Shown piece by piece: positions 35,265 to 44,131 of a stretch of 50,810 nt of DNA. The notes under the pieces are model-generated. The model had not been told where the DNA came from and did not search any database. It saw only the letters and a list, made by a program, of their open reading frames with translations. The position numbers and the translations under genes were made by a program. Source of the DNA: an uncultured Bacteroidales bacterium (lineage in GTDB: Bacteria > Bacteroidota > Bacteroidia > Bacteroidales > Lentimicrobiaceae); contig CALCQV010000022.1 of the NCBI GenBank assembly GCA_937894795.1, forward strand, positions 1 through 50,810, written 5' to 3'. Positions within the stretch are counted from its first letter, which is position 1. Each line of letters starts with the position of its first letter.

Positions 35265-35340
35265 TATATTAATGGTCACATTAGGCGGGTTTCAGATAAC
35301 CCTTAAAATTTATATTTATGAATCTATATATCTCTAATGT

Positions 35341-35377
35341 AAAGGGCAGGTTGATCAAATAAAACAACCTACCCTTT
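35341..35377 (-). terminator. Hairpin terminator after the 35417-35875 lipoprotein gene
   Basis: AAAGGGCAGGTTG (35341-35353) pairs with CAACCTACCCTTT (35365-35377) with one mismatch, around 11 bases. It lies 40 bp downstream of the stop of the minus-strand lipoprotein gene and upstream of the cytochrome operon promoter, so it insulates the two units. Confidence 0.65.
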
Positions 35378-35416
35378 TACTCCGATCTGATATTTTATTG
35401 TGCTGTTATATCCATT

Positions 35417-35875
35417 TTACTGCATAAGCACGGGCACATTATCAAATTTGCCTTCTGTAAAATCTTTCTGTAATCCTTCATAAGTAACACCCCTGAAATG
35501 GAACGTACCTGAGATGATCAATTTTGTACTATCGTATTTAGTGATAACTATTTCACCTTGTGGATTATCATCAAACATTGAGGTATAATCGCCAAATGTG
35601 CAAATATTAACATTCTCATTATCCAAACTATAAGTTCCCTCCTGATAACCTGCCACTACTATTTGTAGCTGTTCATCAAGTGTAGCGCCGGCACCAACAA
35701 TCTGCATTACACCCATTTGTGTTGCATACATGGCATTGACCTGCAAAGGTGACCATGTAATACCATCATATTTAAGTGATAATGTGGGCTTTGGCTCATC
35801 CTCCTTGTCTTTTTTACAACTAAAAGTAAGCACAAGGCTAAATAGTAAAAGAATTGCAAGTGTAGCTCTTTTCAT
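35417..35875 (-). CDS. Lipoprotein, DUF6252-like
   Basis: A 152-residue protein with lipobox FSC (Cys about residue 20) followed by a charged KKDKEDEPKP linker. The domain ends in GTFHFRGV and DFTEGKFDNVPVL, a pattern seen in DUF6252-type Bacteroidota lipoproteins. It probably folds as a small beta-sandwich at the outer membrane. Function is unknown. It has its own promoter and terminator. Confidence 0.75.
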   Translation of the reverse strand: MKRATLAILLLFSLVLTFSCKKDKEDEPKPTLSLKYDGITWSPLQVNAMYATQMGVMQIVGAGATLDEQLQIVVAGYQEGTYSLDNENVNICTFGDYTSMFDDNPQGEIVITKYDSTKLIISGTFHFRGVTYEGLQKDFTEGKFDNVPVLMQ

Positions 35876-35945
35876 AATGTGGTTGATTTAAGCGATTAAT
35901 TTAAAGGGTTAGTTTTAGGTAATTATTAGTTTGTTGAATAAATAA

Positions 35946-35953
35946 CAAATATA
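35946..35953 (-). promoter_or_regulatory. -7 box TATATTTG of the lipoprotein gene
   Basis: On the minus strand this is TATATTTG, about 70 bp before the ATG at 35875. The plus-strand block CAAATATATATATT (35946-35959) is identical to the one at the cytochrome operon promoter. Confidence 0.45.
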
Positions 35954-36005
35954 TATATTTATTGTGAAGTCCCAATTTAATCGCATTTTTTCGTGAATTA
36001 ATTAC

Positions 36006-36803
36006 TTACTGCATGCCTGGCAGATAAATCTCTCCGGTCATGAAAAGTCTGGCTTTTCCCCCTATGTGAACCCTGTTACCCAGGTATTTACAGGTAAGCT
36101 TTCCTCCTCTTTTTGATATTTGCAGTGCAGTCATCTCAGTTTTGCCAATCCTTCTGGCCCAATAAGGGGTAAGCGTTGTATGAGCTGATCCGGTAACGGG
36201 ATCTTCATTTATTCCACATTGTGGTGCAAAAAACCTGGAAACAAAATCAACCTCTTCACCTCTAGCCGTGACTATTAGTCCCCTGGCAGGCAGTTGAGCT
36301 ATTTTAAGTAGGTCAGGTACAAGTTTCTGAACATTACTTTCCCGTTTAAGAACTACAAGGAAATCAGACTTACCTTTGTGCACCTCCTCAGGCATAAACC
36401 CAATGCAGTCTTTAATGATGTCCATGTCGTAATTGGTAGTGAGTATATCTGTTGGAAAGTCAAGGAAAAGCATATAATTATCACGGTATACCTTTAATTC
36501 CCCGCTCTTCGAATGAAATATAATTTCCACGTGGTCATAATGCATGCAATTGAATAGTACATAAGCCGATGCCAGTGTTGCATGTCCACACAGATCAACC
36601 TCCACGGCAGGTGTAAACCATCGTATGTCGAAATAATCCTTTTGAGGTACTACAAATGCTGTTTCTGCCAAATTGTTTTCTGCGGCAATAGATTGCATGA
36701 TGCTGTCACTTAGAAACTCGTCAAGTATGCAGACAGCAGCCGGGTTACCGGTAAACAACTTATTGGTAAAAGCATCAACCTGATACATTTTTTTCGTTTC
36801 CAT
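36006..36803 (-). CDS. PhzF family isomerase/epimerase
   Basis: A 265-residue protein of the PhzF (diaminopimelate epimerase-like) fold. It shows YQVDAFTNKLFTGNPAAVCIL, the catalytic Glu47 in NNLAETAFVV, FTPAVEVDLCGHATLASAYVL, and the C-terminal DPVTGSAHTTL. There are no phenazine genes nearby, so the name does not imply phenazine synthesis and the substrate is unknown. It lies 4 bp after ogt and is probably cotranscribed. Confidence 0.92.
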   Translation of the reverse strand: METKKMYQVDAFTNKLFTGNPAAVCILDEFLSDSIMQSIAAENNLAETAFVVPQKDYFDIRWFTPAVEVDLCGHATLASAYVLFNCMHYDHVEIIFHSKSGELKVYRDNYMLFLDFPTDILTTNYDMDIIKDCIGFMPEEVHKGKSDFLVVLKRESNVQKLVPDLLKIAQLPARGLIVTARGEEVDFVSRFFAPQCGINEDPVTGSAHTTLTPYWARRIGKTEMTALQISKRGGKLTCKYLGNRVHIGGKARLFMTGEIYLPGMQ

Positions 36804-36807
36804 GATA

Positions 36808-37398
36808 TTACTTTTTGAGTTTTAATTTTGGTGAGAACAAGCCGACCTTAATGTCAGAATACTGATTTTCATGGATCAAGAGCCAGCGTTTACGGTCAAC
36901 ACCTCCACCATAGCCTGTAAGTTTTCCGGTTTTACCGATAACCCTATGGCAAGGAATGACGATTGAGATTCTGTTACACCCGTTAGCATGGGCAATAGCC
37001 CTGATAGCATCAGGAGATCCCATTTTTTCGGACTGTTGCAGGTACGAAATGGTCTCACCATAAGGTATATCCCTTAAGTTCTTCCAAACTTCCATTTGAA
37101 AGTCTGTTCCAGGGGTTATTAATGAAACATCAAAATGCTTTCTCTTACCCTTAAAATATTCTTTGAGTTCTTGCTCTAATTGTAAAATATGTGCATTCTT
37201 CCCTTCAACAAACAATGCGCCAAGCAATCGCTTTAGATCCTCCAGTTCCTTATTTAACTCTTGGCGGTCATTAAATTCCAGCAAACAAATCCCATCGTCA
37301 GTCGCTCCCGCCAGCATAATTCCCAAAGGCGTAATCAGCTGACTTATCTTGATAGTAGCCTGTGCCTGATCATCCGGTATACCGGGTTTACTTTTCAT
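36808..37398 (-). CDS. ogt: Methylated-DNA--protein-cysteine methyltransferase
   Basis: A 196-residue Ogt/Ada-C type suicide repair protein that removes the methyl group from O6-methylguanine. The acceptor is Cys150 in SIVIPCHRVIGKTG. The DNA-binding helix region (ISYLQQSEKMGSPDAIRAIA) and GYGGGVDRKRWLLIHE complete the family pattern. The ATG at 37398 is chosen over an in-frame TTG at 37419. It forms a two-gene unit with phzF (4-bp gap). Confidence 0.94.
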   Translation of the reverse strand: MKSKPGIPDDQAQATIKISQLITPLGIMLAGATDDGICLLEFNDRQELNKELEDLKRLLGALFVEGKNAHILQLEQELKEYFKGKRKHFDVSLITPGTDFQMEVWKNLRDIPYGETISYLQQSEKMGSPDAIRAIAHANGCNRISIVIPCHRVIGKTGKLTGYGGGVDRKRWLLIHENQYSDIKVGLFSPKLKLKK

Positions 37399-37450
37399 AA
37401 GGATTTTGAATTCCAACAAAGATAATCATCCCAGAATATATACAGGCTGC

Positions 37451-38074
37451 TTAATTTGTCACTGCTTGAAGCTCATCGCTTTTCTTGCAATTTTCAACAT
37501 AATATTTGAGTATATCGTTTATAGATAATGGAACGAGTGATTTTTCATTTACTGCCATAACCATGGCATCACATTTCATTTCAAAAATTGCAGATACTGA
37601 TTTCTTTAAAAGCGTCGCCTTGTCAGTGGCGATAGCGCCATTATGCTTCTGGATATAAATTCTTGTTGCGCTGTCCTCGCCAGGCCAATTAACAAAATAA
37701 TCTGATTCGTTGAGCAATTCTGAATAGGAGCCCATTACATCAAAATCACCCCGGAAAACGACACGCAACCAGATTTTGTTCTTTGCTTTTTTGAATTCTC
37801 CATTAATACCTATACTTGAAGGGAAAAGGTATTTGGCAATCAATGTACCTTCTTTAAGTCGCATTTGTAATTGTGCAACATCATTACTCATTATTGAAGT
37901 GGGATCATCCTTTGTTTTCAGCTTGAATTCAATGACTGTTGCATCCTCATTTGTAAAATCTCTGATGTATCCGGTTTTTAACTGCCCGTCATTTAACAGT
38001 ATTGTACCTCTAACCCACTCTGCATGGCATGAAAATCCAAACAGTATCAGACATATTATTAAAATGTGTTTCAT
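37451..38074 (-). CDS. Exported hypothetical protein
   Basis: A 207-residue protein with a hydrophobic N-terminus (ILIICLILFGFSCHA). The Cys at 16 could be a lipobox (FGFSC) or precede a signal peptidase I site. The mature part begins WVRGTILLNDGQLKTGYIRD, a short beta-barrel-like motif. No family was recognised. The preceding ogt gene on this strand ends at 36808, and 52 bp lie between its start and this gene's stop. Confidence 0.7.
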   Translation of the reverse strand: MKHILIICLILFGFSCHAEWVRGTILLNDGQLKTGYIRDFTNEDATVIEFKLKTKDDPTSIMSNDVAQLQMRLKEGTLIAKYLFPSSIGINGEFKKAKNKIWLRVVFRGDFDVMGSYSELLNESDYFVNWPGEDSATRIYIQKHNGAIATDKATLLKKSVSAIFEMKCDAMVMAVNEKSLVPLSINDILKYYVENCKKSDELQAVTN

Positions 38075-38177
38075 TAGTGGAAATATTAGAATATTAGTTT
38101 ATCTATTGCATGTTCATGCCAACTTTCATTAATACCTAAATTCCAAAAAAGTAACCTAAATTAAAAAGCGGAGTTCT

Positions 38178-39146
38178 TTACATTCTTCTCAGAGCGGCTT
38201 CATAATCACGGCCCTGTTTGATTCCATATTCTACATACGATTTCCTTGCCCATTCAATCGCCGAATCAATATTCCCAATATGCTCGAAGTAAACAGCCAT
38301 GTTCAAACAGGCTCTCCCTTTGTTTTCAAATGACTGGTTCTTCATTATCTCCTCCCATGTATCAGCAGCACCCTCCCAGTCGTTGGTTTCAACATGACGG
38401 TAAGCCGATTTGAAGTCTGTTTTTCCAGCGCCCTTGCCCTTTTTAAATAGCATGCGGTTTACAATAAAGTAGCCGGGCAAAAATCGCTCAATGTACTCCT
38501 GACCTGCCGAATATGCTGCTCCATGCAATGCTTTTGGGGGTATGGTAACGCTTTCACCATCACTATGGAATGTTATTTGGCGTGATGTTTCATACTGATC
38601 AACAACTTTCCTTATTGAAGGATCATATAACCGCCAATACAAGAGTATGTTAAAGGTCCTCTCCCTGTCGGGTGCCGGTCTCGGAGCAAGTATCTTGCCA
38701 ATGGAAAACATATCTGAATTTGAATCAAACATCTCCAGAACCAATAAGGCATCCGCTTCAGTCGCATTGCAAACATCCTCAACCTTTGACCAATCAAGAG
38801 GCAATGGAATATCACGGGTACCAGTTCCATATAGCTTATGATCAGCCGGTATAACACACCTGAAATCCGAATTTTCTTCAATACGTTCAAATGCTCCCCG
38901 TATGCATTGTTCAGATGCCTTTCTGTCAGAAACCTCTATCTCACCACTTAGCACTGATTCAATAATCTTACCTGTCTTATCTTCTTTATTTGTCAGAGAT
39001 CTATTGGCTAAAGCAATGGTCTTTATGTTTTCAGGCATAATTTCCTGGGGTGGTAATGGATAATCAAAGCTTATCATTGCATACTTGCTGCAACTTGTAA
39101 CGGAAATGGCTATAACTGCAATTAATAAAAGTGTAAAATTTCTCAT
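38178..39146 (-). CDS. Lipoprotein of the DUF6340 type with TPR-like tail
   Basis: A 322-residue protein. The start ATG 39146 gives MRNFTLLLIAVIAISVTSCS with a lipobox TSC; the frame is open further upstream to 39245 but that part has no signal-peptide character. The central region (SFDYPLPPQEIMPENIKTIA, EADALLVLEMFDSNS, ILLYWRLYDP) matches DUF6340 lipoproteins of Bacteroidota. The C-terminal 70 residues (WEGAADTWEEI, ACLNMAVYFEHIGNIDSAIE) look like tetratricopeptide repeats. Function is unknown; envelope assembly is a guess. Confidence 0.8.
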   Translation of the reverse strand: MRNFTLLLIAVIAISVTSCSKYAMISFDYPLPPQEIMPENIKTIALANRSLTNKEDKTGKIIESVLSGEIEVSDRKASEQCIRGAFERIEENSDFRCVIPADHKLYGTGTRDIPLPLDWSKVEDVCNATEADALLVLEMFDSNSDMFSIGKILAPRPAPDRERTFNILLYWRLYDPSIRKVVDQYETSRQITFHSDGESVTIPPKALHGAAYSAGQEYIERFLPGYFIVNRMLFKKGKGAGKTDFKSAYRHVETNDWEGAADTWEEIMKNQSFENKGRACLNMAVYFEHIGNIDSAIEWARKSYVEYGIKQGRDYEAALRRM

Positions 39147-39680
39147 CTTGAAGGCGATATAATAAGGTGATTGATAATGACATGAATATATACGCATAAG
39201 TTCAGATAAAGTTACATACCGATGTAACATTTGATCAAATATCATACCGTCATTTTACTTATTTTTGTAGTGATGTCAAGCCGTTTGAATAATTTTACAC
39301 ATTTTGCAAATGCACTTCTTCCACATGAAGTGTCATAACTGCTTTCAACATTTCTGGGTATGTTCCTTATTCGTTAAAGATAATTAGAGGTTTTCTATAT
39401 ATAAACATGGTTGACCTCATCATAATCCAGTACTTTATCCTGCGTGTTAAAGGCATGCTTATGACCTAGCTTGAAAATTATTGTGCCAGTCGAATCTCTA
39501 TCAAACAGGGAGATGAACTAACAGAAGTGTGACATAACACAACATAATGTTTGTCTCATTTATTAGCTACCAATAAAAATGATGGAAAATATAGATATCT
39601 ACGCTCTTTAAAGAATTACAATTGAACAAATCTAACATTAATTCTAATAGACAATATCCCTAAACCTTAACCTTAATCAA
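39147..39680. other. 534-bp intergenic region without a recognised gene
   Basis: An AT-rich region between divergent lipoprotein genes. No RNA gene, strong hairpin or clear TAnnTTTG box was found. Just before the ATG at 39681 there is a short direct repeat (CCTTAACCTTAA). Confidence 0.5.
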
Positions 39681-40520
39681 ATGAAAAACACAAGTTTATT
39701 TATAATCATCCTGTTGTTAGTCGCATCATTGCTAACTTTTTATTCATGCAACAAAGATGCAGATGATGATAAAGGATCAGCGCCAACTATAGTTAGCGTA
39801 ACAGTAGCTGATGATAATACAACTGTTGAAGTTATTTTCAGTGATAAGGTTTACAAAACTGATAGCAAAACCGGGAACCTTGAACAAGCAGATTTGACTG
39901 TAACTCTTACTGGTGGTAGTGCTACTTTATCTGGTTACACAGTCAGTCATTGGGCAGGCACTAACAAAGCAGTTATTGACCTAATCCTTGAAGGTATTGC
40001 CGACGGAACTGAATTATTAACCGTTAAACCAGCTTCATCTTCCTCTGTATTTAGTGAAAAAGGGGCTGCAATGACTGCAACAGAAGTTAAGACAGACAAC
40101 CTAAATGAACTCGGTATTGTTGGTAAATGGTATTCATCAGGAGCTAACCTTTCCTTTATACTTGTGTTTGAGGGTTTTGACTCTATCTATGCCGAATTTA
40201 AAGGTGACAACACCTACCTCATTGAATCATTCAGAACTAATGGAGCAAAAACAAATTTAACTGGTACTTTTACACAGAGCCATTCTTCTGTAACGGGAAT
40301 ATGGGATATCACTGTAAACCAAGCGTCACCAATAGCTCTTACCAGTGTTGGCATCTTCCAGATTTCACCATCTGATCCAATTTCAATGAAATACGAGATA
40401 GTACAGACACAACCTGCATTACCTGGCATAACACCTCCAACTGCTACCGCTGGCTTTGGAAGTACAAGTGATGGCGCTTATCTCATGAATAACGTACAAA
40501 CGTATGTTAAATTAAAGTAA
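39681..40520 (+). CDS. Lipoprotein with Ig-like N-terminal domain
   Basis: A 279-residue protein with lipobox YSC (Cys about 23) and an acidic linker NKDADDDKGS. Residues about 34-135 form an Ig-like beta-sandwich of the SbsA/SwmB type (PTIVSVTVADDNTTVEVIFS). The second half (about 140-279) contains GIVGKWYSSG, a lipocalin-like opening common in Bacteroidota lipoproteins, and ends with beta strands. Function is unknown. The gene is monocistronic and converges on the FMN-binding protein gene with a 90-bp gap that has no clear terminator. Confidence 0.78.
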   Translation: MKNTSLFIIILLLVASLLTFYSCNKDADDDKGSAPTIVSVTVADDNTTVEVIFSDKVYKTDSKTGNLEQADLTVTLTGGSATLSGYTVSHWAGTNKAVIDLILEGIADGTELLTVKPASSSSVFSEKGAAMTATEVKTDNLNELGIVGKWYSSGANLSFILVFEGFDSIYAEFKGDNTYLIESFRTNGAKTNLTGTFTQSHSSVTGIWDITVNQASPIALTSVGIFQISPSDPISMKYEIVQTQPALPGITPPTATAGFGSTSDGAYLMNNVQTYVKLK

Positions 40521-40610
40521 AAATAGCAGGGAACACGATGTAATCTCTAAATCAGAAAAGCTACCTTGATAGTATCTTTAAAATTAACTGCTTGATGTTG
40601 CAAACCATAT

Positions 40611-41168
40611 TTATTTTGTCATGATCCCGTTTTCCAGTAGATGGGTTTTCTCTTTAATATCATCAACAATACCATTTACAGATATGGTAGCTCCTGAAAT
40701 TGCATCAATATTCTTTCCTGTTTCCAGCTTTTGGCCCTGCTTATACCCAACAAATTGCCTTAACCATCCCCGGGAAGTGATCTCATGGCCGTGTGTGGCT
40801 TCATAGTTATATACACTCACTTGCTTTATTGTGAATGCCGTATCGTATACTGTAAAATAATCAAAGAATTCAAATTCTCCCGAGTGGGGACCACTAATTG
40901 AGCATCCACCGACCCTGCAACTATTTACCCTGCCAATATATACATATGCAATTTCATCATCTCCACAGTTAATAGAAAAGAACTTGCCATTAACGGAATT
41001 ATAACTTTCCTGGTTTTCTAAAGAAAGTTCCGCACTGCAATACTCATCGCAACCTGTTATTCTCTTGAGGTTTATTTGCAATGATCTGGGATTATAATTG
41101 GGCATCTGCTCAGAGTTACTCATGAACACCGAAGAGTAAAATGTTAAGAGCAATATTAATATCTTCAT
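40611..41168 (-). CDS. Exported FMN-binding (flavinylated) protein
   Basis: A 185-residue protein with a signal peptide (MKILILLLTFYSSVFMSNSE). The C-terminal half is an FMN_bind domain with the flavinylation motif DAISGATIS; Thr161 is the expected site to which ApbE attaches FMN through a phosphoester. The N-terminal half holds five Cys (GCDEYCSAEL, NCGDDE, NSCRVGGCS) that could form disulphides or bind a metal. It follows the porin gene by 24 bp in the same operon. Known relatives carry electrons outside the cytoplasm. No apbE gene is in the window. Confidence 0.85.
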   Translation of the reverse strand: MKILILLLTFYSSVFMSNSEQMPNYNPRSLQINLKRITGCDEYCSAELSLENQESYNSVNGKFFSINCGDDEIAYVYIGRVNSCRVGGCSISGPHSGEFEFFDYFTVYDTAFTIKQVSVYNYEATHGHEITSRGWLRQFVGYKQGQKLETGKNIDAISGATISVNGIVDDIKEKTHLLENGIMTK

Positions 41169-41192
41169 GGGATGTTTATCTGCTGTGAAGGC

Positions 41193-42386
41193 CTAGAACA
41201 TCACTCCTATTCCCGTGTTAAATACTTTCTTATAATCAGTAGCCGAAGCGCTCTTAGCGAACTGTAAATCAGCCTTTATCACTGCGTTCTTATTCAATTT
41301 ATACGTGATTCCGGTTGTGATTGATTGATTATCGTAAGCTTTATTCTGAGTGGTTTCTGCATCAACTGAATTATGTGTATTGTAATATTCATAGCGCACA
41401 AAAGGCACCAATTGTTGAGTTGTTTCTTTAATATGCCTGAAGATATTATAACCGGCTTCTACATAATATCCTATCATAGATTTGCCCAAATCATTATTCT
41501 TTCCGTTAACTGAAGTGAATTTATTGTATTCAAGTGTGTTGGAGAACGAATTGACATAAAATTGTCCTCGTAATTCCAAAGCATTGAATTGATAGCGCGC
41601 ATCAACACCAAGCATGGATATGCCAATTACTGAGGAGTCAGCTCGTGCTATCATCTGGGTACTGTCTTCATGCAACTTATTAAAAAGCTTACTTTGAGAT
41701 TTTCCGGTGTAGCCCGATATACCAATATTCAAACTTTTTATTCCGTAATATTCAATCTTTCCGGAAAAGCTCGGAGAATGAATATATGCCTTTGATCCCT
41801 TTTGACGCCCTTCCCTTAATCCGGCTGCTCCGGTAAATAGACCTTTTGAGTCATAACCATTCAATCCGTTCATCACATAAAGTTGATATTTAAGGGATAC
41901 CGGTAAAACATTACCTGAAAATCCTGCACCAATTTCACGCCAAGTGCTAAGTGAAATCTTATTATCAATAATAGGGCGTTCAACACCGTTAAAGGTTACT
42001 GGCTCATGGTATTCATTGATAATACCCATAGGAACCAACATTAACCCTGCTCTGAGATTAATAAACTTTGCGATTTTATGTTGCAGGAATGCTTGTTCAA
42101 TCCACAATTCCTTTGCATATTCAAACTCTATTTCACTAATAAACTGTGTGTTCTTTGTGAAGTTATATCCCAGAAACATAACCATCCTATGAAGATCAAC
42201 AGCACCTGTCTCCTTCAAATCCGACGAAAGTGGTTGATTATAATGAACTTCACCATAACCACCTATGCCAAGTTTGCCATCATCATTTAGCATTTTTTCA
42301 ACACTATTAAAAATAGGCGTATCCTGAGCATTGATGTAGCAGGCAGAAAAAAGAAGCAGTATGGAAAGTATAAAACTTGATTTCAT
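41193..42386 (-). CDS. Outer-membrane porin
   Basis: A 397-residue protein with a signal peptide (ILSILLLFSACYINAQ). The mature protein starts with a short helical region and IGGYGEVHYNQPL, then alternating beta strands to the end (NTGIGVMF, terminal Phe). This fits a 16-18 strand porin of the phosphate-selective O/P or maltoporin-like type often seen in Bacteroidota. The operon partner is the FMN-binding protein, so it may serve import of a substrate for, or access to, an extracytoplasmic redox protein. The 319-bp region upstream (42387-42705) contains no gene. Confidence 0.85.
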   Translation of the reverse strand: MKSSFILSILLLFSACYINAQDTPIFNSVEKMLNDDGKLGIGGYGEVHYNQPLSSDLKETGAVDLHRMVMFLGYNFTKNTQFISEIEFEYAKELWIEQAFLQHKIAKFINLRAGLMLVPMGIINEYHEPVTFNGVERPIIDNKISLSTWREIGAGFSGNVLPVSLKYQLYVMNGLNGYDSKGLFTGAAGLREGRQKGSKAYIHSPSFSGKIEYYGIKSLNIGISGYTGKSQSKLFNKLHEDSTQMIARADSSVIGISMLGVDARYQFNALELRGQFYVNSFSNTLEYNKFTSVNGKNNDLGKSMIGYYVEAGYNIFRHIKETTQQLVPFVRYEYYNTHNSVDAETTQNKAYDNQSITTGITYKLNKNAVIKADLQFAKSASATDYKKVFNTGIGVMF

Positions 42387-42705
42387 TGATTTGCAGAATT
42401 ATAGTTAATAATGTCTGCAAAGTAACATCAGTTGAAGGGGCTGTACAATCCTAAAATCTTATGATTTTTAATCCTCTCCCCCATTAATTATGATGATAGA
42501 TGATAGTAGCAAAATTTTATTCATAGTGCACCCAATAATATTTTCACGCAGTAGACTTAGTTCTTTCATTCTTTCTAATCCAATGTGAGTTTATTACATG
42601 GTAAGTTAATCTGTTGACTATGTTTACAATGTGGTATGTTTGCCTTTAATTTGAAGGGTTCCCGGCATGTATTAAAACCAAATAATGGGTAAATATTGAA
42701 ATTTC
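42387..42705. other. 319-bp intergenic region, porin promoter expected
   Basis: It lies between the epimerase-like gene and the porin gene, both on the minus strand. On the minus strand TTACTTTG occurs near 42420, close to the -7 consensus but with one base too few between TA and TTTG. Nothing else was recognised. Confidence 0.4.
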
Positions 42706-43635
42706 TCAGGCACTCATTTTCCTCGTTATTATGCTGATTCCTACTTCATAGGGAGTAGCTTTCACGCCGAATTTATTTTCGAATTTGCTGCTATCGAACA
42801 CATAATCCCGATCATATTGATAGAACATTTCCACCATCTCCTTCATAATAGGCATAAATAATCCCATAGCTCGAACAAGGTATTTGGGAACGTTTTGAAA
42901 AGAAGGTTTTACTCCCATTCCTTTAGCAAATGCCTCAATCCATTGCTTTCCGATAAGTGTTTCATTATCAGTCGGCAGGTGCCATATCTGGTTGTAAGCA
43001 TCAGGAGTATTGCCCAAAAGGGCTGTTGCTTTGCCTGCGTCAGGGGTATAAGTAAATGAATGTTTAAAGTGAGCAGAACCCATCCAATTTGCTTTCTTTC
43101 CATTACTCAGTGGGTTGATTACCGTTTGATAAAGCATACTTGTGTTTATATCACCGGGTCCATAATAGTCAGCACATCTGGCTATTAGTGCTTTAAGATA
43201 CCCTTTTTCAACCTGTGTAAAAATCATTTTATTAAGATCTGCCCTCACCTTCCCTTTCTCGCTGATTGGATTCACCGGTGTCTCTTCTGTCATGTGGTTT
43301 AGATGGTTCGGATCATACATATACATGTTATCAAAAAATACCAACTTTGCATCATTCATCATGCAGGCTTCAATAACATTCTGCATTATTATTGGCCATT
43401 CCTGTCTCCACACCTCTTTCTTATAGGCAAGTCCAGCTGTTAGATATACTATGCTCGATCCCTTCACAGCTTTCAGCACTTCCTCTTTATTAAGCAGATT
43501 AGCCTTGAATAGTTGGTCACCCTCATTAACCTTTTCAGGATTACGACTAACAAGTCTTATTTCATTGGTATAGTTAGCTAGTGCTTTGGCTGTTTCTTTA
43601 CCGATGGCTCCACCGGCACCAAGTATAGTTTGCAT
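42706..43635 (-). CDS. NAD(P)-binding epimerase/dehydratase-like protein (extended SDR)
   Basis: A 309-residue protein that begins directly with the Rossmann motif (MQTILGAGGAIGKETAKALA), so there is no signal peptide. Other extended or atypical SDR features are IVYLTAGLAYKKEVWRQEWP, FFDNMYMYDP and RCADYYGPG, which contains the YxxxK-like Tyr region but no Lys at the usual spacing. It could be a sugar-nucleotide or NmrA-like reductase; the substrate is unknown. The gene appears monocistronic. Confidence 0.85.
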   Translation of the reverse strand: MQTILGAGGAIGKETAKALANYTNEIRLVSRNPEKVNEGDQLFKANLLNKEEVLKAVKGSSIVYLTAGLAYKKEVWRQEWPIIMQNVIEACMMNDAKLVFFDNMYMYDPNHLNHMTEETPVNPISEKGKVRADLNKMIFTQVEKGYLKALIARCADYYGPGDINTSMLYQTVINPLSNGKKANWMGSAHFKHSFTYTPDAGKATALLGNTPDAYNQIWHLPTDNETLIGKQWIEAFAKGMGVKPSFQNVPKYLVRAMGLFMPIMKEMVEMFYQYDRDYVFDSSKFENKFGVKATPYEVGISIITRKMSA

Positions 43636-43821
43636 CTTGCAATGGTTTTAAATGTATAACTTCAATTTAACAATTATGGCACCCTTAATCATAAATTCGT
43701 TTATCAAATATAATGTTCTCCCTGGTGTTATGCAATATTTCTGTACGCTTATGGTAGAACAATGGAAACATCTATATGTTGATTCTATCCAGATGAGTTA
43801 TATAAATTATCAACTACTAAA

Positions 43822-43869
43822 AAAATCCGGAAACTGAGCTGGGGGGCAGCAGCTTCAATTCCGGATTTT
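43822..43869. terminator. Two-part hairpin between divergent genes
   Basis: AAAATCCGGAA (43822-43832) and TTCCGGATTTT (43859-43869) form a perfect 11-bp stem. Inside it AGCTG and CAGCT form a second stem around a G-rich loop. T-runs lie beyond both ends (plus and minus strand). It sits in the 496-bp gap between two divergent genes, where no terminator is needed unless a small transcript is made. An open frame at 43652-43837 ends inside it but has no coding character. Confidence 0.55.
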
Positions 43870-44022
43870 ATATAATACACCACTATCAATTAACCACTCA
43901 AGCAATTGAACAAATGTCATACCATTATAACTAGCCTATTGAATATCAAGACATTCACAATAACAAGGTGGTCAACACTTTGTGAAATTGTTCTACACAG
44001 TGTTTATAAAAGTAAATTTATC

Positions 44023-44030
44023 TATCTTTG
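44023..44030 (+). promoter_or_regulatory. -7 box TATCTTTG
   Basis: A full match to TAnnTTTG about 100 bp before the ATG at 44132. The spacer to any -33 element is unclear. It would drive the outer-membrane protein and serine hydrolase-like genes. Confidence 0.45.
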
Positions 44031-44131
44031 GTGTGATTGACTTGAGCATCTTCAATTGAAGTTTATTTTCAGTCAAAATAGAATAACTATAGACCCTTAA
44101 GCCAGCTAGTAACCTTAATACCGTTTATTAA

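Noticed and set aside
36006..37398. Phenazine biosynthesis locus suggested by PhzF
   Set aside because: No other phz gene is present; PhzF homologues are widespread with unrelated roles.
43652..43837. 61-codon open frame
   Set aside because: No promoter, no recognisable family and no clear coding character; its stop lies in a hairpin.
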